From: JAICJC01 sp963757605
Lineage (GTDB): Bacteria; Actinomycetota; Thermoleophilia; Gaiellales; JAICJC01
Length of the DNA stretch: 64,000 nucleotides
Direction: 5' to 3'
Assembly (NCBI GenBank): GCA_963757605.1
Contig: CAVWSF010000003.1
Span: forward strand, 496,001 to 560,000
Part shown: one piece after another, positions 44,662-53,143 of the stretch
How positions within the stretch are numbered: the stretch's first letter is position 1
Layout of the letters: every line of letters begins with the position of its first letter
Translations under genes and position numbers: made by a program
The notes under the pieces: model-generated
What the model was told of the DNA's origin: nothing
The model's database searches: none
What the model saw: only the letters and a program-made list of their open reading frames with translations

Positions 44662-44755
44662 CGCGGGGGAACCCAGGGTTCCCCCGCGGGCCCCTCCTTA
44701 ATCCGACCCGCAGCCTGGAGTGCGCTTCGGCAAAGAACGCGGTCTTCGCCGAAGC
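44662..44755 (-). repeat. Two-hairpin intergenic element, copy 3 (minus orientation)
   Basis: On the minus strand: hairpin 1 (44,755-44,724) GCTTCGGCGAAGA / TCTTTGCCGAAGC with loop CCGCGT, 21 bases, TTAAGGAGGGG (44,702-44,692), then hairpin 2 with arms CGCGGGGGAACCC / GGGTTCCCCCGCG (44,688-44,662), four bases from the stop of the plus-strand exporter gene. Compared with copy 2, one outer pair changes C-G to U-A, keeping the stem. Confidence 0.78.
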
Positions 44756-44781
44756 CACCGAGGCTCGCTCGAGCCAACGCG

Positions 44782-44814
44782 ATGCAAGATCGGTGCCAGG
44801 CACCGGTATTGCAT
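44782..44814. repeat. GGTGCCAGGCACC palindrome
   Basis: ATGCAA-N3-CGGTGCC-A-GGCACCG-N3-TTGCAT: two nested perfect inverted arms of 7 and 6 bases with symmetric 3-base spacers. It lies 38 bases before the 133-residue protein gene and could be an operator or a leader hairpin. Confidence 0.55.
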
Positions 44815-44852
44815 GTGCCCGGCCGCCGGGCTCGTCCTGTAGGCTCGCGCCG

Positions 44853-45254
44853 ATGGGCGACGGAACGCGCGAGAGCCCCTGGGTCCTGAAGACGCCGAGC
44901 GGCGGCTCCGAGTACGAGATGTACCGGGACGAGGCGGCCGATCCGCCGGCGCTCGCGTGTCGCGTCGGCAAGACCGAGCTTCGCTACCACCTGCGGTGCA
45001 TCGATGACCTGCACGCCATGCTGAAGAAGCACGGCGATTGGATGCCGCTCGGGTCGGCCGACGAGCAGAAGCCGGCCGCGAAGGGCACCGTCGAGGCGTG
45101 GGCCCGCTCGCCCGACAACCCCGTCGGCGGCTGGTACGGCCTGAAGAAGGGCCTGCGCGGCCGGTTCGGGATGTACGTGCCGCCGCTCATGGCCGAGCTC
45201 GGCCTGGCCGAGGTCGAGCAGAAGCCGCGCAACAACAGCATGCGCGCGCTGTGA
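44853..45254 (+). CDS. Conserved small protein of unknown function
   Basis: A 133-residue soluble protein that starts GDGTRESPWVLKTPSGGSEY and contains LRYHLRCIDDLHAMLKKHGD, GTVEAWARSPDNPVGGWYGL and ends NNSMRAL. The even spread of Trp, Tyr and charged residues and the compact length suggest a real, conserved domain that I have seen as an uncharacterised protein in actinobacteria, but I cannot name its function. ATG 44,853 follows the palindrome; the gene is convergent with the methyltransferase gene, four bases away. Confidence 0.7.
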   Translation: MGDGTRESPWVLKTPSGGSEYEMYRDEAADPPALACRVGKTELRYHLRCIDDLHAMLKKHGDWMPLGSADEQKPAAKGTVEAWARSPDNPVGGWYGLKKGLRGRFGMYVPPLMAELGLAEVEQKPRNNSMRAL

Positions 45255-45258
45255 GCGG

Positions 45259-46383
45259 CTAGCCCCACACCTCCGCGGCCGTCTCGACGACCAGCCGCAA
45301 CTTGGCGATCTCGTCGTCGACCGTGAGCGCGTTCCCCTCGACCGTCGAGGCGAACCCGCACTGCGGCGAGAGGCACAGCTGGTCGATGCCGACGTGCCTG
45401 CTCGCCTCCTCGATCCGGCGCTTCAGGTCGTCGTTCTGCTCGAGCTCGCCGCGCTTGGTCGTCACCAGGCCGAGCACGACCATCTTGCCCGGCGGCACGA
45501 ACCGCAGCGGCTCGAAACCGCCCGAGCGCTCGTCGTCGTACTCCAGGAAGAAGCCGTCGACGTCGAGCTGGGTGAAGAGCGCCTCGGCGACGAACTCATA
45601 GCTCCCCTCTGCGGCCCAGGCGGAGCGGAAGTTCCCGCGGCACATGTGGGTGGTCACGGCCATCCCCTCCGGGCGGCCGGCGAGCGCCTCGTTCAGGTGC
45701 CGGATGTAGGCCTCGTGCTGGTGCTCGGGATCGCCGCCGATCGCGGCCGCATGCTCGCGCTGGCGGGGATCGTTCAGGTAGGCGAGGCTCGTGTCGTCGA
45801 GCTGGAGGTAGCGGCAGCCCAGCTCGCCGAGGCGGCGCACCTGGTCACGGTAGGCGGCCGTGAGATCGGCCCAGAACTCCTCGATGTCCGGGTAGACCGC
45901 CTCGTCGATCGAGGCGCGGCCGCCGCGGTAGTGCACCATGCTCGGCGACGGGATCGTGAGCTTGGGCGTGACACCCTCGCCGACGTGGCCGGAGAGGAAC
46001 CCGAACGCGTCGGCGAAGATCGTCTCGTCCAGGTGAACCGGCGAGGAAACCCGAAGCGACGGCGGCGTGAACTCCATCGTCCCGTCGGCGTTTCGGAACT
46101 GCACCGAGAGGTTCGAGTCGAGCACCTTCTCGACCCCGCCGAGCGAGTAGATGAAGTCCATGTGCCAGGACGCGCGCCGGAACTCGCCGTCGGTCGCCGA
46201 GCGCAGGCCGGCATCCGCCTGGAGCCGGACCGCGGCCCGGATCGCCTCGTCCTCGACGGCCCGCAGCGCGTCCGCGTCGATCCGGCCCTCGGCATGGTCG
46301 GCCCGCGCCGTGTGCAGCTCGGGTGGGCGCAGCAGGCTGCCGACGTGGTCAGCCCGGAACGGTGGTGTGGTCCGCGGCGCCAT
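45259..46383 (-). CDS. Cobalamin-independent methionine synthase-like methyltransferase (MetE C-terminal/YxjG type)
   Basis: A 374-residue enzyme with the single MetE catalytic barrel: FRADHVGSLLRPPEL at the N-terminus, LQLDDTSLAYL, zinc ligands in THMCRGNFRSA (His, Cys), a Glu near LEYDDERSGGFEPL, and a final zinc Cys in LSPQCGFAS. This form transfers methyl groups from a folate or other donor to a thiol such as homocysteine. ATG 46,383 starts at the first conserved segment. The divergent MarR gene lies 317 bases away. Substrate of this short form is not certain to be homocysteine. Confidence 0.88.
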   Translation of the reverse strand: MAPRTTPPFRADHVGSLLRPPELHTARADHAEGRIDADALRAVEDEAIRAAVRLQADAGLRSATDGEFRRASWHMDFIYSLGGVEKVLDSNLSVQFRNADGTMEFTPPSLRVSSPVHLDETIFADAFGFLSGHVGEGVTPKLTIPSPSMVHYRGGRASIDEAVYPDIEEFWADLTAAYRDQVRRLGELGCRYLQLDDTSLAYLNDPRQREHAAAIGGDPEHQHEAYIRHLNEALAGRPEGMAVTTHMCRGNFRSAWAAEGSYEFVAEALFTQLDVDGFFLEYDDERSGGFEPLRFVPPGKMVVLGLVTTKRGELEQNDDLKRRIEEASRHVGIDQLCLSPQCGFASTVEGNALTVDDEIAKLRLVVETAAEVWG

Positions 46384-46611
46384 TTCGGAGAGCCGAAGGA
46401 TACGCCGTGCTGCCACGAGCCGGCTCTGCTGCGACGAACCAGACGCACTGGCCGGCGAGCCGCAGGCCTGAAGCCACGAGGAAGGCACCAGCCCGGCGCC
46501 GCACGGGGCCGGCGACGCGCAGCCTGGTGGGCCGGGCGTCGCATCGCAGCCGCTCGATCCGCTCGGCGGCGATGAGCTGTCGAGCGTGCATGTCGGTCGG
46601 TTGAAGCATGG

Positions 46612-46676
46612 GTCACCTCTCGATCTAAACTATCTTGAGATCGAGATAGTACCTCTCGAATCTCTTGACGTCAAGA
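46612..46676. promoter_or_regulatory. Cluster of palindromes, probable MarR operators
   Basis: In the 317-base gap before the MarR gene lie TCTCGATCT-N11-AGATCGAGA (about 46,618-46,646), an overlapping ACTATCT-N8-AGATAGT (46,629-46,650) and a perfect 14-base TCTTGACGTCAAGA (46,663-46,676). A TTGACG box inside the last one with AACTAC 18 bases on (46,689) could be the MarR promoter, making it self-repressed. The rest, 46,404-46,611, shows no gene. Confidence 0.55.
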
Positions 46677-46700
46677 AAAATTGTGTCAAACTACGTGGAG

Positions 46701-47216
46701 ATGGCCGCGCCGCCCGCCGAGCAGGACCATGTCGACGCCTTCCTGGCGCGGATCCACCTCGCCTTCCCCGACCTCGACCTCGAGGTGGAGGGCATCGTCG
46801 ACCGCATCGGCGGCATCAACCGCCGCATCAACCGGATGCTCGACGAGACCCTGGCCGAGGTCGGCCTCGACCACGGCGAGTACAAGGTGCTGTCGTTCAT
46901 CTCGCAGTCCGGCCCGCCGTTTCGGAGCACACCCGGGCGGCTGGCGAAGCGGATGGAGCTCTCGAGCGGGGCGATGACCAACCGGCTCGACCGGCTCGAG
47001 GAGGCCGGCCTCGTCCAGCGCCTTCCCGACCCCGAGGATCGCCGCAGCGTCGTGGTCGAGCTCACCGACCACGGACGCGAGACGATCCAGAAGACGGTCG
47101 GCGCGCAGGCTCAGAAGGAGGCGCTGATGGCCATGTCCCTGAGCGCGCGGGAGCAGAAGCAGCTGAACGGGCTGCTGCGCAAGGTCATGCTGGAGTTCGA
47201 GCGCCGGGAGCGCTGA
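46701..47216 (+). CDS. MarR-family transcriptional regulator
   Basis: A 171-residue winged-helix regulator. The DNA-binding part reads GRLAKRMELSSGAMTNRLDR and the wing DPEDRRSVVVELTDHG, the MarR signature. N- and C-terminal helices would form the dimer. Start options are TTG 46,665, GTG 46,683 or 46,695 and ATG 46,701; I chose 46,701 because the predicted promoter would start transcription right there and the earlier ones fall in the operator. It probably controls itself and perhaps the methyltransferase gene or the pob/pca genes. Confidence 0.88.
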   Translation: MAAPPAEQDHVDAFLARIHLAFPDLDLEVEGIVDRIGGINRRINRMLDETLAEVGLDHGEYKVLSFISQSGPPFRSTPGRLAKRMELSSGAMTNRLDRLEEAGLVQRLPDPEDRRSVVVELTDHGRETIQKTVGAQAQKEALMAMSLSAREQKQLNGLLRKVMLEFERRER

Positions 47217-47252
47217 GCGCCGCCGCGCACGTGCCGCGCAGCGCCCCTGCGA

Positions 47253-47513
47253 TCAGCTCGGTCGACGCAGCGCCGGCCAGGCCGCGACCTCGGAGGAGGT
47301 CGAGCCGACACCCGGGCGGCCCCATCGCGCCACAAGGCAGACGAGGGCTCGCGGGGCTGAGATCGCGGTGACGATCAGCACGGCCACCGCGAAGGGCTTG
47401 TCCACGAACCACAGGCCGGTCGTGACGGCGACCAACGTCCCCGGCCCCCAGATCACGGCGGAAGCCTGCCTCGGGGTCGCGCCTCTGCCGACGAGGGCGG
47501 CAACGGGATGCAC
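47253..47513 (-). CDS. Possible small membrane protein
   Basis: An 86-residue product from GTG 47,513 with two hydrophobic stretches, AVIWGPGTLVAVTTGLWFV and PFAVAVLIVTAISAPRALV, and a polar tail. It lies between the MarR gene and the end of pobA on the same strand as pobA, 17 bases after it. No family recognised. It could be a chance frame, but the hydrophobic pattern is more regular than in shadow frames nearby. Confidence 0.4.
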   Translation of the reverse strand: MHPVAALVGRGATPRQASAVIWGPGTLVAVTTGLWFVDKPFAVAVLIVTAISAPRALVCLVARWGRPGVGSTSSEVAAWPALRRPS

Positions 47514-47530
47514 GGGTCGATTGTACCCCG

Positions 47531-48734
47531 TCAGGTCTGGTTGAAGTTGAGGGCCGCCGCGCCCGCGAGCCCCACGTAGTTCTCGGCCAGCGAGCGCGCC
47601 TGCGCCTCGGACTGCACGACGTAGCGGAGCTGAGCGAGCTGAAGCTGGAGGTCGAACGGGTCGGCGTCGGGCGGGCGGTGGAGCATCGAGGTCATCCACC
47701 ACGAGAAGTGCTCGGCCCGCCAGACGCGCCGCAGGCAGGCGTCGGAGTAGGCGTCGAGCAGGGCCGCCCTCCCGCTGCGTGCCAGTCGGCGATCGCCTCG
47801 GCGAGGAGCGTCACGTCGGAGATCGCGAGGTTGAGGCCCTTGGCGCCCGTCGGCGGCACGATGTGGGCGGCGTCGCCCGCCAGGAACAGCCGGCCGTGGC
47901 GCATGGGCTCGGCGACGAAGCTGCGCATGCCGGTGACGCCCTTCTCGGCGATCGGGCCGCGGTTCAGCGTCGTAGCCCGGGACGCCGACCCTGGCCTCGA
48001 GCTCCTCCCAGATCCGCTCGTCGGGCCACTCGCCGACATCCTCGTCGGGCCGGCACTGGAGGTAGAGGCGGCTGACCTCCGGTGAGCGCAGGCTGAGCAG
48101 CGCGAATCCGCGCTCGGTGGTGGCAGTAGACGAGCTCGTCGCTCGACGGGCGCGGCATGGGCGAGGATGCCGAGCCAGCCGTAGGGGTACTCGCGCCAGA
48201 ACTCGGTGAGGACGCCCGCCGGGATCGCATCGCGGCAGACGCCGTGGAAGCCGTCGCAGCCGGCGACGAGGTCGCACTCGAGCTCCTGCGGCGCGGCCCT
48301 CGTGCGCGTAGCGGATCCGCGGACGCTCGCTCTCGACGTCGTTTACGGCGACGTCCTCGACCTCGAAGTGGAGCGGGTCGCCGGCGTCGAGCCGGATCGC
48401 GATCAGGTCCTTCACGATCTCGGTCTGGCCGTAGATGACGATCGCCGCACCGCCGGTCAGCTCGCTCAGCGGAACGCGGTGGCGCTCGCCGCCGAACTGG
48501 AGGTCGATGCCGTGGTGGACGATCCCCTCGCCGCTGCGAGCCGCTCGCCGGCGCCGGCTCCGACGAGCAGGTCGACCGTGCCCTGCTCGAGCACGCCCGC
48601 CCGGATGCGGTGCTCGACGTAGTCGCGGCTGCGCGCCTCCAGGACGACCGACTCGATGCCCTGCGCGCGCGCAGGAGCTGGGCGAGCATCAGACCGGCCG
48701 GCCCGGCCCCGACGATGCCGACCTGGGTGCGCAT
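47531..48734 (-). pseudogene. pobA: 4-hydroxybenzoate 3-monooxygenase, multiply frameshifted
   Basis: Joining pieces from three frames gives a full p-hydroxybenzoate hydroxylase of about 400 residues: QVGIVGAGPAGLMLAQLL, ESVVLEARSRDYVEHRIRAG, YGQTEIVKDLIAIRLDAG, CDLVAGCDGFHGVCRDAIP, FLAGDAAHIVPPTGAKGLNL and SMLHRPPDADPFDLQLQ. The enzyme is a FAD monooxygenase making protocatechuate from 4-hydroxybenzoate. At least six single-base shifts break it, spread over the gene. It is last in the pca operon, where it would supply protocatechuate. Many shifts in three adjacent genes next to intact ones point to poor sequence quality as much as to decay. Confidence 0.85.
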
Positions 48735-48736
48735 CG

Positions 48737-49114
48737 TCACGCCTCCTCGTCCTGCACGCCCTGCGCGATCGCGAACGCCGTGTTGGCGGCCGGGACGCCG
48801 CAGTAGATGGCGCTCTGGAGCAGCACCTCCCTGATCTCGTCCGGGCGTCACGCCGTTCCGCAGCGCCGGCGCGCAGGTGCAGCGCGAGCTCCCGCTCGCG
48901 GCCGAGCGCCACCAGCGCGGTCAGCGTGATCAGCTGCGCGTGCGCCGGTCGAGCCCCGGCCGCGTCCAGATCTCGCCCCAGGCGTACCGGGTGATGAGGT
49001 CCTGGAAGTCGCGCGGTGAAGTCGGTGGCGCGCCGTCGGCGCGGTCGACGTGCTCGTCGCCGAGCACCTCGCGCCGCACCCGCATGCCCGCTCGTCGCGC
49101 TCGTCGTCTGTCAT
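48737..49114 (-). pseudogene. pcaC: 4-carboxymuconolactone decarboxylase, frameshifted
   Basis: Pieces in different frames give a standard PcaC: VLGDEHVDRADG, DFQDLITRYAWGEIWTRPGL, LITLTALVALGRERELALHL, VTPDEIREVLLQSAIYCGVP and ANTAFAIAQG. PcaC decarboxylates 4-carboxymuconolactone to the beta-ketoadipate enol-lactone. At least three shifts occur in 378 bases. The start overlaps the pcaD stop (ATGA) and the stop is three bases before pobA, so the layout is that of an intact operon. Confidence 0.85.
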
Positions 49115-49874
49115 CCCGCCTCCCCTGCCAGGTGGAGAAGCACCGCGTCGGCGAACGCGTTCGGCTGGTTGACGCTCGCCAGGTGGGCGCAGTCGTCCAG
49201 GACGACGAGCCGCGCGTGCGGGATCCCGTCCGCCAGCTCCTGGCCCCGGTCCGGCGGGGCGACCGGGTCGTCGGCGCCCGAGATGACGAGCGTCGGGGCG
49301 ATGACCCGGCGCAGATGCGGCGTCGACGTCCCACTCGGCGAGCGCGTCGCAGCAGCCGGCGTAGCCCTCGCGGTTCACGGTCGCAGAATGCCGCCCGGAA
49401 CCGGGCGACGACGTCGGGGTGCGCCGCTGCGAGCGCGGGCGTGAACCAGCGCTCGAGGACGCCGTCGACGACGGCCTCGGTCCCCTCGGCGCGCACCGTC
49501 GCGGCCCGGTCGACCCACGTCTCGGGCGTCGCAAACCGCGCGCCGGCCGACGCGACCACGAGCCTGTCGACCCGGTCGCCCGCGTGGGCGGCGATCCAGG
49601 TGGCGACCGCGCCCCCGATCGAGAGGCCGCACACCGACACCCGCTCCAGCCCGAGCCGGTCGAGCAACTCGAGCGCGTCGCCCGCGAGCGTCTCGATCGT
49701 GTACGGGCCGTGCGGCGCCGGCGTGCCGCCGTGGCCGCGCTGGTCGTAGCGCACCAGCCGGTGGCGGCCTCCGAGCGAGATGACCTGCGGCTCCCACAGC
49801 TCGAGCGCCGTCCCCAGCGAGTTCACGAGCAGGAGCGGCGTGCCGGCGCCGTCGATGCGATGGTGCACCCTCAC
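49111..49874 (-). pseudogene. pcaD: 3-oxoadipate enol-lactonase, frameshifted near its end
   Basis: The first 165 codons from GTG 49,874 read cleanly as an alpha/beta hydrolase: RYDQRGHGGTPAPHGPYTIE, VCGLSIGGAVATWIAAHAGD with nucleophile Ser, then two shifts near 49,385 and 49,322. The rest is TVNREGYAGCCDALAEWDVD, PTLVISGADDPVAPPDRGQE with the Asp, and LDDCAHLASVNQP with the His. PcaD hydrolyses the enol-lactone to beta-ketoadipate. The start overlaps the pcaB stop by four bases. Confidence 0.85.
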
Positions 49875-51187
49875 GTGTCGCCTCCCTTCTCCCGCGCGTA
49901 TCGGGCCAGCGCGCGGTCGACCAGCGCGGCGGCGGAGCCGAGATACTCCTCCGGATCGAGCAGCGCGTCCACCTCCTCGGCGGAGAGGCCCACCCGCTCC
50001 TCGGCGACGAGCGCCCACCGGAACGAGCCGGTCGCCGCGGCGGCCGAGACGATCTCGTGCGCCTCCCGGCGGCCGACCCGCGGCGCGAGCAGCTGTGACA
50101 CCCGTTCCGCGAGGACGAGCCCGCCGGTCGCGTCGAGGTTCTGGCGCATGCGCTCGGGGTCGACCTCCAGGCCGGCGAGCGCCTCCGCGGCGTTCGCGAG
50201 CGCGCCGCCGCCGCAGGCGAGCGCGCCGGAGAGGGCCGCCCACTCCGACTGCCACGCGCCCGCCGCCCGCTCGTGCTCGCCCTCGACCGCTGCGAGCAGG
50301 ACAGCCGCATGGCCGCGGGCCTGGCGGGCGCAGGCGATCGCCCGCACCGACGCGGCCGGGTTTCGCTTCTGCGGCATCGTGGACGACGCGCCGCCCCCGC
50401 CCTCGCGCACCTCAGCCACCTCGGTCTGCGAGAGCAGGACGATGTCGCCCGCGATCTTGGCCGCGACGCCGGCCGCCGCCGCGAGCGCTGCGCCGAGCTC
50501 GGCGATCCGCTGGCGGTCGGCGTGCCAGGGCAGCTCCGGCTCGGGCAGGTCGAGCTCGCGGGCGAAGAGCCGCACGACCTCGAGCCCGCCGTCGCCGAGG
50601 GCCGCGAGCGTCCCGGCGGCGCCGCCGAGCTGCACCGCGAGCCGCTCACGGCGGATCCGCTCGAGCCCGGCACGCGCGTCGAGCAGCGCCGCCAGCCAGC
50701 CGGCGGACTTGAGCCCGAACGTCGTCGGCACGGCGTGCTGGAGCAGCGTGCGGCCCGCCATCGGCGTCGAGCGGTGCTCGCCGGCCAGCTCCGCGCACCG
50801 CACCGCGGCCGCGTCGAGCCGGGCGAGCCCGATGCCGAGGCCGCGGCGCGCGACGAGCATCGCCGCGGAGTCCATGATGTCCTGGCTCGTCGCCCCGCGG
50901 TGGACGAACGCGGCCGCCTCGCCGCCGACCGCCTCGGCCAGCTCGCGCACCAGCGGCTCCACCGGGTTGGCCGCCGCCCGGCCCGCCTCCGCCAGCCGGG
51001 CCGGGTCGAAGAGCTCGGGCCGGCAGCGCTCGGCGATCGCCGCGGCCGCGTGTGCGGGGATCGCGCCCGCGATGGCCTCGGCGTTCGCGAGCGCCCGCTC
51101 GGCCTCGAGCAGTGCCGCGAGCCAGGCCCGGTCCGAAACCGCGTCGAGCAGGTCGTCGGGGACGAGGATGCCCGCGAAGCCCGTCAC
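49871..51187 (-). CDS. pcaB: 3-carboxy-cis,cis-muconate cycloisomerase
   Basis: A 438-residue member of the fumarase/argininosuccinate lyase superfamily with signature GGGGASSTMPQKRNPAASVR, and the family's HRGATSQDIMDSAAMLVARR and TPMAGRTLLQHAVPTTFGLK. It isomerises 3-carboxymuconate, the ring-cleavage product, to 4-carboxymuconolactone. GTG 51,187 overlaps the pcaG stop. First gene upstream of the frameshifted trio and itself intact. Confidence 0.94.
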   Translation of the reverse strand: MTGFAGILVPDDLLDAVSDRAWLAALLEAERALANAEAIAGAIPAHAAAAIAERCRPELFDPARLAEAGRAAANPVEPLVRELAEAVGGEAAAFVHRGATSQDIMDSAAMLVARRGLGIGLARLDAAAVRCAELAGEHRSTPMAGRTLLQHAVPTTFGLKSAGWLAALLDARAGLERIRRERLAVQLGGAAGTLAALGDGGLEVVRLFARELDLPEPELPWHADRQRIAELGAALAAAAGVAAKIAGDIVLLSQTEVAEVREGGGGASSTMPQKRNPAASVRAIACARQARGHAAVLLAAVEGEHERAAGAWQSEWAALSGALACGGGALANAAEALAGLEVDPERMRQNLDATGGLVLAERVSQLLAPRVGRREAHEIVSAAAATGSFRWALVAEERVGLSAEEVDALLDPEEYLGSAAALVDRALARYAREKGGDT

Positions 51188-51669
51188 AGCGCGAAGAACG
51201 TCGTCTGCCCGTCGCCCTGGAGCCGGATGTCGAAGGCGAGCCCCCCGTCCGCCGGCCGCGCGACGAGCGTCGCGCGCTCGTCCGGCTCGAGGGCCGAGAG
51301 CACCGGGTCGGCGGCGTTGGCGTCGGTCTCGTCGGGGAGGTACATGCGGGTCATGAGCGGCTTCAGGAGCCCGCGCGCGAAGACCAGGAGCGCGAGGTGC
51401 GGCGCCCCGCCGGCGGCCGCGGCGGGCCGGGCCGAGACGAGCCGGTACTCGCCGCCGGCGTCGGTGCCGCAGCGGCCCCAGCGGCCGCCGGCGCGGTCCC
51501 ACGCCTCCACCACCGCGTCGGGCACCGGCTCGCCGTCGCCGTCGGTCACCCGGCCCGAGATCGCCACGGCCCCGTCGCCGCCGGCGGGGACGAGCTCGTG
51601 CTGCGGCCGGGTGCACATGCCGATCGAGAAGAACGGCCCGACCGTCTGCGACGGCGTCGGATGGGCCAC
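51184..51669 (-). CDS. pcaG: Protocatechuate 3,4-dioxygenase alpha subunit
   Basis: A 161-residue intradiol dioxygenase subunit: PSQTVGPFFSIGMC is the PcaG N-terminus, followed by SGRVTDGDGEPVPDAVVEAW and PHLALLVFARGLLKPLMTRM. It lacks the iron ligands held by PcaH and forms the alpha part of the alpha-beta unit. It lies between pcaH and pcaB; GTG 51,669 is two bases after the pcaH stop. Confidence 0.94.
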   Translation of the reverse strand: MAHPTPSQTVGPFFSIGMCTRPQHELVPAGGDGAVAISGRVTDGDGEPVPDAVVEAWDRAGGRWGRCGTDAGGEYRLVSARPAAAAGGAPHLALLVFARGLLKPLMTRMYLPDETDANAADPVLSALEPDERATLVARPADGGLAFDIRLQGDGQTTFFAL

Positions 51670-51671
51670 CG

Positions 51672-52376
51672 TCAGTCCTCCATCGGCGTGCTGCCGAGGA
51701 CGATGTCGAACGTGTAGCCGAGCGCCCACTCCGGCGTCGTCGTCTCCCAGTCGAACGCGCTCACCATCCGTCGCCGGGCGGCGGCGTCGCGCACGGACTG
51801 GGAGATGGGGTCGAACTCGAAGAGCGGGTCGCCCGGGAAGTACATCTGCGTGACGAGCCGGTCGGTGAACGCGCGCCCGAACACCGAGAGGTGGATGTGC
51901 GCGGGCCGCCACGCGTTGGGGTGGTTGCGCCACGGGTACGCGCCCGGCTTCACGCTCACGAACCGGTAGCGGCCCTCGGAGTCGGCGAGGCAGCGCCCGG
52001 CGCCCGTGAAGTTGGGGTCGAGCGGCGCGGGGTGCTGGTCGTTCGCGTGGCGATAGCGACCGGCTGCGTTGGCCTGCCAGATCTCGATCAGCGTCCCCGG
52101 CACCGGCCGGCCGTCCGCGCCGAGGACGCGGCCGCTGACGACGATCCGCTCGCCCAGCGGCTCGCCGTCGTGCCGGGTCGTCAGGTCGGCGTCGGCCGCC
52201 GTCACGTCGCCCTCGCCGAACGCGGGCCCGGTGCGGTCGGCCAGCGCCTCCGGGAGCAGGACGAGCGGGGCCGTCGGGGCCCGCTTCACGCTCGAGCGGT
52301 AGTCGGGATGCAGGTAGAGCGGCTCGCGGCCGCCGCGGTCGGAGTCCTCGACCCGCACCAGGCGGTGGGCGCTCAC
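51672..52376 (-). CDS. pcaH: Protocatechuate 3,4-dioxygenase beta subunit
   Basis: A 234-residue iron-binding subunit. It has SGRVLGADGRPVPGTLIEIW, the first Tyr ligand in GRYRHANDQHPAPLDPNF, the second in GAYPWRNHPNAWRP, and the two His in RPAHIHLSVFG. It cleaves protocatechuate between the hydroxyls with O2. GTG 52,376 overlaps the pcaJ stop by four bases. Confidence 0.95.
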   Translation of the reverse strand: MSAHRLVRVEDSDRGGREPLYLHPDYRSSVKRAPTAPLVLLPEALADRTGPAFGEGDVTAADADLTTRHDGEPLGERIVVSGRVLGADGRPVPGTLIEIWQANAAGRYRHANDQHPAPLDPNFTGAGRCLADSEGRYRFVSVKPGAYPWRNHPNAWRPAHIHLSVFGRAFTDRLVTQMYFPGDPLFEFDPISQSVRDAAARRRMVSAFDWETTTPEWALGYTFDIVLGSTPMED

Positions 52377-53143
52377 GCGTCGCTCCTCTCCTCGACCGTC
52401 CGGAGCGACCGCAGCGCCGCGAGCTCGCGGTCGCTCGGCGCCGCCCCCACCTCGACCCGCTCGGCGACGCGCAGCGGCCAGCCCGTCGCCTCGCGCACGC
52501 GGTCGACCGTCACGCCCGGGTGAAGCGCGGTGAGCGTGAGCTCGAACGTGGCCGGATCGGGCTCCAGCACGCCGAGGTCGGTGATGACCGCCGTCACCCC
52601 GCGCCCGGTGAGGCCGTAGCGCTCGCGGGCGCCGGGGCCGTCGCCGTAGCCGACCGTCGTCACGAAGTCGAGCCGGTCGACGAAGGCCCGCGGCGTGTGC
52701 TCGAGCATGACGAGCGTCTCGCGGCACGAGGCCGCGATCTCGGGGGCGCCGCCCCCTCCCGGGAGCCGCACCTTCGGATGCTCGTAGTCGCCGATCACCG
52801 TGCTGTTCAGATTGCCGAAGCGGTCGATCTGGGCGGCGCTCAGGAAGCCGACGTCGATCCTGCCGCCCTGGAGCCAGTACCCGAAGATCTCGGGGACCGA
52901 CACCACGGCGTCGGCCGTCTCGGCGAGCTCCCCGTCGCCGATGGAGAGCGGCAGGTGGCTCGGCTTGGCCCCGATCGTCCCGCTCTCGTAGATGAGGACG
53001 CACCCGGGCGCGTGCGTCGCCCGGGCCAGGTTGGCGGCCCGGCTGGGGAGGCCGATCCCCACGAAGCAGACCGTCCCGTCCTCGAGCCGGCGCGCCGCGG
53101 CCACCGCCATCATCTCGGCCGCCGTGTAGCCGTTCTCGCTCAC
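52373..53143 (-). CDS. pcaJ: 3-oxoadipate CoA-transferase subunit B
   Basis: A 256-residue CoA-transferase beta subunit. GTVCFVGIGLPSRAANLARA opens the fold, LIYESGTIGAKP carries the catalytic Glu region, and GGGGAPEIAASCRETLVMLE and ITDLGVLEPDP are family segments. With PcaI it moves CoA from succinyl-CoA to beta-ketoadipate. GTG 53,143 overlaps pcaI. Confidence 0.9.
   Translation of the reverse strand: MSENGYTAAEMMAVAAARRLEDGTVCFVGIGLPSRAANLARATHAPGCVLIYESGTIGAKPSHLPLSIGDGELAETADAVVSVPEIFGYWLQGGRIDVGFLSAAQIDRFGNLNSTVIGDYEHPKVRLPGGGGAPEIAASCRETLVMLEHTPRAFVDRLDFVTTVGYGDGPGARERYGLTGRGVTAVITDLGVLEPDPATFELTLTALHPGVTVDRVREATGWPLRVAERVEVGAAPSDRELAALRSLRTVEERSDA

Noticed and set aside
47531..48734. 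pobA pieces as several separate small genes
   Set aside because: All pieces align in order to one p-hydroxybenzoate hydroxylase with normal start and stop positions.
48737..49114. TGA inside pcaC as selenocysteine
   Set aside because: The conserved sequence resumes in another frame with a one-base shift; PcaC has no catalytic Cys at that place.
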